From positions 49,190,372 through 49,254,371 of the forward strand of contig CM034240.1 in NCBI GenBank assembly GCA_019916065.1: DNA of 64,000 bases. The letters run 5' to 3'. The notes under the pieces were generated by a model. The model saw only the letters and a list, made by a program, of their open reading frames with translations, searched no databases and was not told the DNA's origin. A program made the position numbers and the translations under genes. The stretch's first letter is position 1, and every line of letters starts with the position of its first letter. Below are positions 36,641-46,664 of this stretch, in pieces. Origin of the DNA: Vitellaria paradoxa. Taxonomy: Eukaryota > Streptophyta > Magnoliopsida > Ericales > Sapotaceae.

Positions 36641-38361
36641 GCCAATAGGGGACAGTTGTTCTTGTCTTCCAACCAGCAGAGGAAGGTAGTGGAGGGGCAG
36701 CAAAAATTATAGATGCAGGAGTACTTGAGAATGTTGAAGCTATCTTTGGGCTGCATGTCTTGCCTCACATACCCATAGGTGTAGTCGCCTCCAAACCTGG
36801 ACCTATGATGGCTGCAAGTGGCTTTTTTGAAGCTGTAATAAGTGGAAAGGGAGGTCATGCGGCCATACCTCAGCACTCAATAGACCCAATTTTAGCAGCT
36901 TCAAATGTGATTGTCAGCTTGCAGCACCTCGTTTCTCGAGAAGCTGATCCATTGGATTCTCAGGTACATTCCAAATTTCAACTAATATGTTTATTTCCTT
37001 TTTGAATTTTATGAGGAACTCGAAATGCAGTAGCTTAACATTAATATTTCTCCGCAGAATTTGTTTTGCTCTTCTGCCGTATTAAAAATAGTCATTTTCA
37101 AAATAAACTCGTAAGATGGTCACCCTGACTCCTTAGAGAGTGTCGTTCACCAAAAAGTTCTTGTTCGTTCTTAAGATATGCTCCAAGAAATTTAATTTGG
37201 AAATTACACTACATTCAGTTCCCAGTGCTGCTATTAACTCTTACATACACATGCAGGTGGTAACCGTGGCTAAATTCCAAGGAGGTGGTGCATTCAACGT
37301 CATTCCAGATTCTGTCACCATTGGGGGCACCTTCCGAGCCTTTTCAAAGGAAAGCTTTATGCAACTCAAGCAGCGAATTGAAGAGGTAGCTTGTAAGCTT
37401 ATGCGCTATAGTAGATAAATATTACAACAAAATGCTTCAAAACTTCAAAGTGCTGGCTGATATACGATTATTTGTTTCCACACGCTCCCCCCCCCCCCCC
37501 CAAAAAAAAAAAAAAAAAAAAACTTATAAGCTTACCCTTTCAATATTTTATTAGATTATTAGCCACCTCATCTAACAATTAAACTGATAGAAAAGGGACA
37601 ACTTTATTATTTATACTGACTTATTTTCTATCAACTGTCCCCTAATGCATTGCCGGACTTATTTTTTTGAGGGGGGCCTAACACGTGGGACTAATTGATG
37701 TTTTTGGGTGGCGGTGAGATTAAATTTTACGAATTTTGCTTGTTCTGTTGAGTTAACCACTATCTCACTTAAAAGTTTTAATTGTTAGAGAATGGATAAC
37801 TTTATCATTTATACTAACTCATTTTCTCTTAATATATGTATTCCTTTTTGGCTTAAATTTTCATATTGTTGACTCTCCATCCTTTTCATGCTATTCTTGA
37901 TTATACCGATGCTAGCTCTTTTTCATCACCAACAGGTAATAACCGGGCAAGCCGCTGTACAACGGTGCAACGCAACCATTGATTTCCACGATAAAGATGA
38001 GAAACCTTTCTATCCAGCGACCATAAATGACGAGGGCCTGCACCAACATTTCCAAAAGGTTGCAGTCGACATGCTTGGCACGGTCAACGTTAAGGACATG
38101 CCGCCTATAATGGGGGCAGAGGATTTTTCATTTTACCAAGAGGTGATGCCTGGTTACTTCTTCTTCCTTGGTATGAAGAATGAAACAAACGGGAAGCTTG
38201 CTTCGCTGCACTCGCCTTACTTCCAAATCAATGAAGATTCATTTCCTTATGGAGCTGCTCTTCATGCCTCCTTAGCTGCTGCGTATCTTCTAGAGTTCCA
38301 ACCCAGTACTACTGATGCTACTGCTTCCCTCCAGAGTGAAAAACATCATGATGAGCTGTGA
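32635..38361 (+). CDS. IAA-amino acid hydrolase (ILR1/IAR3-like), M20 amidohydrolase with ER-retention signal
   Basis: Predicted 453-aa metallo-amidohydrolase that would release free auxin (or related acids) from amino-acid conjugates. Exons: 32635-33000, 33623-33748, 36649-36963, 37257-37385, 37936-38361; all phase 0 and GT-AG. An N-terminal hydrophobic signal peptide (about 7-24) and a C-terminal HDEL place it in the ER lumen. Binuclear-metal residues of the family are all present: Cys140 and His142 in HACGHDGH, the Glu175-Glu176 pair in PAEEG (general base and metal ligand), His200 in GLHV, and His404 in LHSPYF. The lid/dimer domain begins near SGKGGHAA. Length matches plant ILR1-like proteins. 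IAR3/ILL subtype and substrate preference are inferred. Intron 2 (2.9 kb) is expanded by two MITEs and ends in a (CT)17 tract beside the acceptor. Confidence 0.95.
33943..34504. mobile_element. Non-autonomous hAT element (562 bp)
   Basis: Inside amidohydrolase intron 2. The left end CAGGGGCAGAGCCAGAATTT and the right end (reverse complement) CAGGGGCGGAGCTATGTTGG are hAT-type terminal inverted repeats. A perfect 8-bp target-site duplication CTTGTGTC flanks it (33935-33942, 34505-34512). It encodes no transposase. Confidence 0.92.
36138..36283. mobile_element. Tourist/PIF-Harbinger-like MITE (146 bp)
   Basis: The left end GGGCTTGTTTGGAGCTACAA and the right end (reverse complement) GGGTGCGTTTGGAGTCCCAA are terminal inverted repeats flanked by the trinucleotide TTA (36135-36137 and 36284-36286), the usual Tourist duplication. 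It sits in amidohydrolase intron 2. Confidence 0.75.
36605..36638. repeat. (CT)17 microsatellite at a splice acceptor
   Basis: Uninterrupted CT repeat ending 10 bases before the first base of amidohydrolase exon 3 (36649); it effectively supplies the polypyrimidine tract for that acceptor (GGGCCAATAG). Confidence 0.9.
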
Positions 38362-39002
38362 GGTCCTTTTTTCCTTTTTTTCCTTTTTTTTTTTTAATAA
38401 GTATCGAAATTGGACAGAATGGTGCTGCAATTGACCAGGCTCTGGCGATCTGGCATTAGCCTGCCAATGTACATAAACATGATAATGGCTTGACCGTATC
38501 ACCATTAACAAGTATGGTGCCCAGTTTTTGGTATTGTAATAATCACACACTCGTTGGCTGTTCAGTTTTATCTTTTTTTTTTATTATATGATTGTTACAA
38601 GTTACACACTCCATAAAAATTTGAAGGGATAAGTGGGCGTAAGCATCTCACATGATGAAATGTACTCTGACAAGTTATCCGAGTTATATGCAATCGTAGA
38701 TGAAAGTGAAGCTGCACTGGATGTGGTCCGGGCTGGTGAGGTGGACGGTCCATAGTGGACGGGGCTACCTTAGGCCCTTCACATCATCCATTTTTAAGTT
38801 TTGAAAAATACTATTTGTAACATGTAAATTTTTTATCACAAAAAAAAATTATTATAGTTTATCCTCGCTTAAATTGTAACAAATAGTTGATCTTGATGAG
38901 AAAAATACTATCACTAATATATATAAATTTTTGGATTTAAAAAAAATTAAGTTATAGACTGATCTCTTCAAAATTTAACTATTTTTTTAATTGTTTTATA
39001 TA

Positions 39003-39322
39003 GAGTGTGTTTGGAATGTAAAAAAATCTCAAAAAATTTCTATTTTTTTTCAAAAATCTTCAACTTTGTTCCCATAAAAAATCTTCAACTTTTCTTAATT
39101 TTTTTTTCTAATTTTTACTTCAACTTTTCTTAATTTTTGTTAATTTTTACTAATTTTCTCCAATTTTTACTACAATCTTCAAATTTTATAAGAATTTTTA
39201 ATTTTTATTAATTTCTACTAATTTTCTCCATCTTGTTCACACTTTCAAGGAATACAGTAAACACTCAACAATTCAAAATTTATTTATTTTTGGGTCAAAT
39301 TTTAACACTCTAAACCACGCTA
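39003..39322. mobile_element. AT-rich MITE-like element
   Basis: TATAGAGTGTGTTTGGAATG at the left and (reverse complement) TTATAGCGTGGTTTAGAGTG at the right form imperfect inverted repeats around repetitive TTTTTACTAATTTTCTCCA words. No coding, no clear target-site duplication. Confidence 0.45.
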
Positions 39323-39375
39323 TAATTTAAAATTTGAAAGTCCATCCACACATGTATATTAATTTATTTTTACTC

Positions 39376-39560
39376 GCACGGGTTAGCTCAGTGGAATAGA
39401 GGCCGGCTTGGAGAGTGGGTATGCTTCCCACATCTCGGGTTCGAATCCCTTCCTGGGTGCTCGGTCTTATCGGTGGGCGTGTCTTGCGGGGTGGTGCGCT
39501 CGCCTGGAAGTTTTACTCGCGACGGTTCACCGGCGAGAGGTTTCCTTCGTATAAAAAAAA
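39376..39560 (+). mobile_element. tRNA-derived SINE with poly(A) tail and target-site duplication
   Basis: A 185-bp element with a polymerase-III A box TAGCTCAGTGG (39384-39394) and B box GGGTTCGAATCCC (39437-39449), then an unrelated GC-rich body and an A9 tail. The 20-base flanks (39356-39375 and 39561-39580, both starting ATATTAATTTATTTTTA) differ at a single position. The tRNA-like head does not continue into a proper acceptor stem, so it is a SINE and not a tRNA gene. Confidence 0.88.
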
Positions 39561-40057
39561 ATATTAATTTATTTTTATTCATTAAATATGATTTATAATA
39601 TTAATTATACTTTTTTTTCCTAGGCCTAGATCCAACCCAAGGAAAAAAAAAAAAAAAATTAGTCCCTCCTGATAAAAAATTCTGACTTCATCCCCGATCG
39701 TCGGCTCAGTACATGATCACGGCTCGGTTGACTTGGGCTATCCCTTACCAACGTTGGTGGACGCCCCATCGCCTGGGCAAATTGGATGGTCCTGTATGGG
39801 CTGATCTGGGTGGTCTCTCACCAATCGGCCCGATGGCGGTCTCTCACATTACGCCCACTACGGCGGCTGTCTTCCTTATCGAGCTGGATCGATCCAAGCT
39901 TTTCCTCCGGCGTGAGGATCAGTCAGAGTAGTACTCCTGAGTTTGCGCAGATCCCCCGGGATTGTTTCGTCCCCATTGATGCATTTTGTAGGATCTTCTA
40001 CTGGTAAGTGTCAGTCCTGGGAATGTGCACAACCAGAGCATCCGCGAAAGGGGGTTG

Positions 40058-40300
40058 CAATAACCCAAAACGACGCTGGTATAGGGTTTTTTCTCTTCAA
40101 AACGACGTTATTCTATTGAGAATCTATATTCAAATATGAATTGATATTTTTAAATATGTATTTAAATACGTATTTGAATATATCAATTCATATTCGAATA
40201 TAAAGACTTAAATAGAACAACATCATTTTAAATGAAAAAACGTCGAAACATCGTTGTTTTGAGTTACTACTGTAACTGTAACAAACCTCTTATTACAGCC
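40058..40300. mobile_element. MITE-like element with AAAACGACG inverted ends
   Basis: Left TTGCAATAACCCAAAACGACG and right (reverse complement) GTAGTAACTCAAAACAACG form inverted ends. The core (TATTTGAATATATCAATTCATATT, then ACTTAAATAGAACAACAT) recurs at 51030-51120, indicating a dispersed family. Confidence 0.6.
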
Positions 40301-40635
40301 CCTAAGTCAGAGTATCCTCCACCACCACCACTATGAGTATCAGTGGAAGTTGTGAAAATGTCCGACCAATCAAGTAAGGGCGGATTCAGAATTTTAAATT
40401 TGTATGTAAAATTTTAAGTTCGTCTAAACTAACAATACAGGATTTAAAGTTGAGTAAATTTGGCTGAATTATAAAAATTTAGATCCAATTAAAAAATATA
40501 GAATTAACTAATTTTAAAAAAAAATTACAATATAAAAAAATTTAGGCAGGCCGCTAAGGTTACAACCAAGGTGAGCCCCAGCGTCCGGCCCCAGTTCCTT
40601 GCTACTCTCAAAAAAGTTGAACGATGGAAATGATA

Positions 40636-41415
40636 CAGGGTCGAGCCTAAAAATTTTGGGACCTAAGGTAAAAAATATTCAATAAGGCTTGTCTAAAAAA
40701 ATATGAAACTATAAACCAAAAAAAAAAACACGCGCACGCGTGCGCACACATTAATAGTCACAAAAGCTGTGTTAATGTTTGCAACAAAGTAACGTAGGAT
40801 AGATTACAATCAAAATTTAGACACGATTATTATATACATATACATATACATATTATATATATATATAAAGAGATAGAAGATGAGAGATTTAATTGGAAGG
40901 TTAGATTAAGATAGAAGATGAGAGATTTAATTGGAGGGTTAGATTATATTCTAGTAGAATCTCGGTGTCTAAGCATTTGAAATTTTTTCTCAAAGGATGA
41001 AGGATTTGAGACTGTAATTTAGACCCCAATAAAAAACAGGAGAGAAGAATAATAGACCCATAATCAATTTTCTAAACTAAGTTTGATTTTTGAATATGTT
41101 TAAAAAGTATGAAAATTTGAAAACAAATAATCTTGAGAGTAGAAAACAAGAGAGCGGAGGAGGATATGATGAGAAAATAAAGAGTTTTATAAGTTTTTAA
41201 TTGGAAAAAAAAATATATTTTTATAGAATGTATTAATGAGAAGATTAAGAGGTTTTTGAAAATTGATTAATAAAATTTTTAAGTTAAAGATTATAGTAAA
41301 TATTGAAGATTTGAAGAGTTTTTCTTTCACACATATATGTCATAAATAAGGGTTTTATTAAAATTCCAAGGCCTAAGACATTTGTCTTAATGGCCAGTTG
41401 ATAGGACTGGCTCTG
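40636..41415. mobile_element. Non-autonomous hAT-like element (780 bp)
   Basis: A perfect 8-bp target-site duplication AAATGATA (40628-40635 and 41416-41423) brackets a segment with ends CAGGGTCGAGCC and (reverse complement) CAGAGCCAGTCC. The interior is AT-rich and non-coding and includes the 38-bp tandem duplication at 40871-40946. Confidence 0.8.
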
Positions 41416-42212
41416 AAATGATAACAATAGAAAGAAAAACAAATTTTGACTTTCAAGAAAATTCCCTCCAAATTGAAAGGAATACTAATTCTTAAATTTT
41501 TAAAAAGATATTCTTAATATAATTTTTTATTTAACTTTTAAAAAATAGAATATTATATTTTTAAATTAAATGGTTAGATTAACATGACAATAAATAAATG
41601 ACTAAAATTTAGATTTAGTATTGCGGTAAAAAATGACGACTGGCGTCCAACTTCTTTGTTTACGCAAATGACGTGCGAAGGGCCTTCTATAGGAGGATCT
41701 GTCCAATTTCCAAATGAGGTGAACCAAACTTCTCTCTCCCTCATTTCCCTTTTGTCTCATTTTTCATTTTGGGTAATTAACAGAATGTCCCACTGCCATT
41801 TGTGTATCCATAATAGAAAAATGATAATAAAGACGTTGATATTATGTACCTATAATGGGAATGGCACAACCCAGTTTTAGACAAATTAATTTCTTAATCG
41901 ATTAACTTCCTAAACCTTGGTAATTATTAAAATAAAAAAATTAATTAAATACATAAATTATGGATAGAATTAATGTAAAAATGAAAAAAAAAAATTAACG
42001 TTTCATCGAATTAATAATATTAAATTTAAAATTCTTATTATGTCATTTAATTCATTATTTAATCGATTAATTTTTCACAATTAATCTATCCATTTAGAGC
42101 TTCTTACCTTATATATATATATATATATATGCAGAGCATGTAGTTTAGGCGCATATAAATTGTGTCTAGCTCTAAAAAATGTCTCTCCAACAAAATTTTG
42201 AAGAGACTTGAG

Positions 42213-43878
42213 ATGGCTAACAATCAGAACTATAGAATTTTAGTTTCGGGTTTCATTTTTGTCTTCTCTGTTTTGCTGCAAATGCTAAGTCATGAATGTG
42301 TCGACGGAAAAAACTTGGGCTCGAAGCATAAAGGAACTGTCAAAACCATAAAGGTCAGATCTGTTATTTCTTTTCTTTTTCTTTTTTTTTTTAATATATT
42401 AATATAATTTGTAAAAATCTAATTACCTTGGGGTGATCCAATTCGATCCAAATCTAGTGGTTGGCACTTTCAATTGCTTCCTTTCGTTCCTTGTCGGTGT
42501 TTAAATTGAAATTTTTGATTATTGAAAAATCTTATTTATCTGTATATATTTTTTTTGACAGAGTGACGATGACACTGATGTAATCGACTGCGTTGATTTT
42601 TACAAACAACCCGCATTTGATGATCCACTCATCAAACCTATAAAGGTTTTATTTATTAAATTATTTGAACTTTTTGAATATCATTATTTATTTATTTTTG
42701 ATAGTTTAAGAAGAACATCAAATATTTTTATTTTATTAGGAAGAGTTGTAGAAAGATGACTCGAACTTTTAACTTCGCATCAGAGTGAGAATGTCTTTAT
42801 TAACTAGACTAATTTTTTTCGAATCGATCCTTCTTGTCCTAAATATATATTGTAATTTGAATTATTTAAAAAAAATATCAATTAAAATTCATATTTAAAC
42901 TATTAAACCTATATTTTTTTCTCTACCATTTGTGTTGTTGATTTTCAATCAAGACATTGATAAAGTCAAATGTCCAAAATTGCTTTAGCTGCCCTTTTTA
43001 GTCTAGCAATAGGAGAAAAACAAGATAGAAAGTTGATGACGATGATGCTACGTGAATAATGTGAAATATATAATTAGTATAAAGTAGAAAATTCATTAAA
43101 TTATGTTTTTGTTACAAAATTATATTATTATATTATTACGAGTGCTTTTACGTAATATTTCTTAGTAAATTAATATTTTTCATTAAATATGTAATAAGAT
43201 AAACCTTACATTAACATTTAAATTTATTAGAATATCAAATTCCCGTAAATTTGGTTTACAGAGCAAATTTTAAAGGGGTCAGGCCTTATACTTGGGTTCA
43301 AGGAGGCTGTAGTGAATAAATCCACTGCAGGGGTTGCAGTAGAGAAATGAAGGGTTAAGATCTCTTTGCACTTTAATGATACGTAATCTTTAATATTCTG
43401 TATTAATTGTGGTCGAATCAAAATTTTTAAACTTTTATTTTTATTTTAAAAATAAATTACAACCATTGGATTAAGTGCAAAGATATCTTATCCTTTCATT
43501 TCTCCACTGTAGCTCCTGCAGTGGATTGTTCACTGCAGCCCCCTTGAACCCCTTATACTTTAATAGATACATTTAACTACAATCAATGAATTTGAATAAG
43601 CACAAAAATGGAGTTGTGGTGAAATTTATTTTTTTCCTATTATAATTGCAAGATGAACCTTAGCTCATATCTACGTGGAATGGAAGTGGATGACTCTTCA
43701 CCGAAGCTTGTTCAAGAATGGCATAAAAATGGAGAGTGTCCAATTGGAACAATTCCCATTAGAAGAAGTACAACTCATGATATTCTTCATGGAACTTTTC
43801 TTCGACACCACTCTTATGGAATACAAGCAGATGATAATGAAACTCAAAACTCATCTAGGGGAGCTAATCTAGAGGTAT

Positions 43879-43940
<62 letters not shown>

Positions 43941-46664
43941 GAACCTTTTAACGTTTGTCGGAATCAAATTTGCAATTTGTCATTACCTAAACTTAATTTT
44001 GTTTAATTGGATTTTAGTATGCAATTGTTACCGCATTTGAAGGAACCGGTTACTTTGGAACAAAAGTTACGATTGACGTGTGGAACCCTATCACAGAGAA
44101 AAATGCAAATGAATTTAGTACTTCTCAAATTTGGATTCTTTCCGATGCTTTTGGTCCAGAAACCTTGAATGCTGTTGAGGCTGGATGGATAGTAAGTCTT
44201 TCAACTTATTTACACATACTACAAAAAATAACAATTATATGTAAAATTGAACAGCTATATTTATATATTGCTTCCATGTTAACTTCTAGGTCTATCCAAG
44301 TTTGTATGGTGATAACAAGACAAGATTATTCGGACGCTGGACGGTGAGTATGATTAATCACTTCTTTAATTGATAATCAAAACTTGCAAAACAAATAGCA
44401 TGGTAAAAGTTCAATATTCATCTATGTTTGTTGAGGAGAGCTAATCAAATATGGGCTCACTTGGGGTTAGGGCTAGGTTTTTATCAGGGTATAATGTATT
44501 TCGGTTGAACCTGAACCAAGCTCGATTTGATTATTCAAGTTCAAAATTTTGTCCAAATCTGACCTGTCACATAATATGTATACTAATTTCAGTTTAAAAA
44601 AATCAGACTTGCCAGGTTGGACCCATGCTTTTGGTACCAGTCGCAAACTCGACCCAAAATCCAAATTGAGTCAAATTGTTTTTCCCAAATCTATTCCACG
44701 AGTCTAATAAACTAATTTAAACTTCAAAGTTTTGGCTCATCACCAGCTTCGACCTCTCAACAGAGATTTTTAACTCTCCCTTGTAGTTAATGCCCGTTGT
44801 GCAGACAAATTTAATCCTATCTCATAATGCTTGGAATTAGGTCCATGAAAACAACGCAATCTTGATTTTGTAGCAAACATTACTATAAAGTTGTGTTGTA
44901 TATTGTTGGTTTTATAATACTTTATTTTTTATTTGAATTTCATGGTAAGATCTTATTTATATTTTAATGTGGCATCAGCGTGATGGGCATAATAGTACAG
45001 GTTGCTATGACCTTAGATGCTCTGGTTTTGTGCAAATAGATAGGAGAATTGCCCTTGGAATGGAGATAGGACCTATTTCCATCTACAACGACACGATATA
45101 CGCGATAAATGTAGAGATATACAAGGTATGTTTAACAGTAACTGATATTCAACTCAAAATTTTAAGGCAATTTTAAGTTGATCATATTTTTATTTTTTAT
45201 TGATTATGTTATCAATTTTTTTGTTTTATATCTTGCTAATAACAACGTAGAACATTTGTATTATATACAAATATTATCTATAAAGGATAGTCTTGTAGCA
45301 ACAAGAAGGATATTTCATTACGATTTGAAAGTTAAAAATTCAAACTTTAGAATCAACATATCTGATTTTAGGGGGAAATGAATTATGTTTGACTTTTTTG
45401 AATTAAATGTATTATAGTTTAGGTATGTATCGTAGTATTAGTGGAGAAAAAAAATTATTTTATGATCCTTTGTTGTATTTGGTTGTGAGATAAGAAGAAT
45501 GGATTGGATATACTATTTGTAGAGCTTACTTATGTCAGATGTTTGGTTTTATGTATATATCAGTCAAAATAAATGATTAATATCCCAAAGTAAGGATATG
45601 GCATCCCATGAAGAAGTGGATATCCCTCACTATAGGATTTATTTTCTACTAAAATTCAGAGATTCAAAATTATTTCTTCTAACATCTTATATCAAATTAT
45701 ATCTCTTATCTTACTTTATATACCACTAATCAAATACCGAGAAAATCACATGAAAAATTAATAGTATAATATATTCAATCTCATACATCAATTACATTAT
45801 GATATTAATTATTTTCTATCATTCTACTCCCTCGAGCAAATGTAGGTTTGAAGCATATTCTCCAAATTCATTGAAATTACACATTTGTAGTGAATCCCAC
45901 TAAAATATTCTTAGGTTTCAATTAACAATGATGGGTTGTGTGTGGTAACAGTGAGTGGTGAGCTGGTTATAGTCTATCCTTGTGGATGGCGAAGGGAACA
46001 TTGATGGATGATGACAATTATTGAAACTCCTTTTTTTTTTTTTTCTTTCAAATAATTTTTAATTCTTTTTTAAAATAATAAAAGAAAGTTTTCAAAAGAT
46101 AATGACAAAAGAAATCAACAAATATGTTTTCGTTTTAGATTTTTAAAATTTTGAAAAACAAATAAAAAAAAAAGTTGTTAAACTAGTCTAAATAATTAAT
46201 AAATATTTTTCACTCACATATATATTTGAATTACTCTTCTTGAGAAGGAAAAAAGAGAACCCAATTTGCTAACGTGATTATATATATATATATATATATA
46301 TCAGGATCCAAGCATTGGATGGTGGCTTGTGGTAGAAGGAGAACGAGTAGGTTACTGGCCCAATTCCATCTTCACGAGACTTGATCACGGCGCGCAAGTC
46401 ATTGAATGGGGTGGAGCGATTTCCAATTCCAAATTGAATGGACACCACACTTCCACTCAAATGGGAAGTGGCCATTTTCCAACCGAAGGTTATTTTAAAG
46501 CAAGCCATTTTAGGGACATTCAAGTTCAATACCCCAATCAAACTCTTGGTTATCCAACTGCAACTTATTTTTCTGCCTCAAATCCAATGTGTTACAATAT
46601 CTCCATTTTAGGTGATGGGTATTTTTCTTATGGGGGCCCTGGATACTCTGATAAATGCCAATAG
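42213..46664 (+). CDS. Neprosin-domain (DUF239) secreted protein, probable pseudoenzyme
   Basis: Predicted 393-aa member of the plant neprosin family (glutamic-class prolyl endopeptidase fold; PF14365 activation region plus PF03080). Exons: 42213-42353, 42562-42645, 43653-43874, 44018-44191, 44290-44343, 44979-45125, 46305-46664; all phase 0, GT-AG. It has an N-terminal signal peptide (about 9-28), the activation-peptide block DVIDCVDFYKQPAFDDPL, then CPIGTIPIRR, YGTGYFG-like EGTGYFGTK, VYPSLYGDN, TGCYDLRCSGFVQ and STQMGSGHFP. Glu203 in VEAGW matches catalytic Glu188 of Nepenthes neprosin. The second catalytic Glu (Glu297), expected in WGGE, is Ala312 here (EWGGAIS); the 109-residue spacing is identical. 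The frame is otherwise intact, so the protein is probably made but may lack peptidase activity. Function is unknown for most plant members. Confidence 0.93.
43294..43551. mobile_element. Mutator-like MITE with long inverted repeats (258 bp)
   Basis: In neprosin intron 2. About 90-bp terminal inverted repeats (starting GGGTTCAAGGAGGCTGTAGT and, reverse complement, GGGTTCAAGGGGGCTGCAGT) nearly meet in the middle. A perfect 9-bp target-site duplication CTTATACTT flanks it (43285-43293 and 43552-43560), the size typical of Mutator-like elements. Confidence 0.9.
43884..43940. repeat. Compound (CT)n(AT)n microsatellite just after a splice donor
   Basis: CT units (43884-43916) pass directly into AT units (43917-43940), starting 9 bases after the donor of neprosin exon 3 (GAG|GTATATATT). 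Confidence 0.9.
46279..46301. repeat. (TA)n tract abutting a splice acceptor
   Basis: The TA repeat runs directly into TCAG, the acceptor of the last neprosin exon (46305). There is no conventional pyrimidine tract. Confidence 0.9.

Larger units (their letters stand above)
38362..42212. other. Repeat-rich intergenic region between amidohydrolase and neprosin genes
   Basis: No credible gene. Besides the separately listed elements it holds a GC-rich stretch at 39690-40020 of unknown nature, with short frames only; a two-copy tandem repeat of 38 bp (40871-40908, 40909-40946); an alternating purine-pyrimidine run near 40729-40750; and an (AT)n tract at 42112-42130 about 85 bases before the neprosin start codon, which could act as its TATA region. 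Confidence 0.55.

Noticed and set aside
39376..39450. tRNA gene
   Set aside because: A and B boxes fit, but there is no matching acceptor stem after the T arm, a 110-bp non-tRNA body and A tail follow, and near-identical 20-bp direct repeats flank the whole, so it is a SINE.
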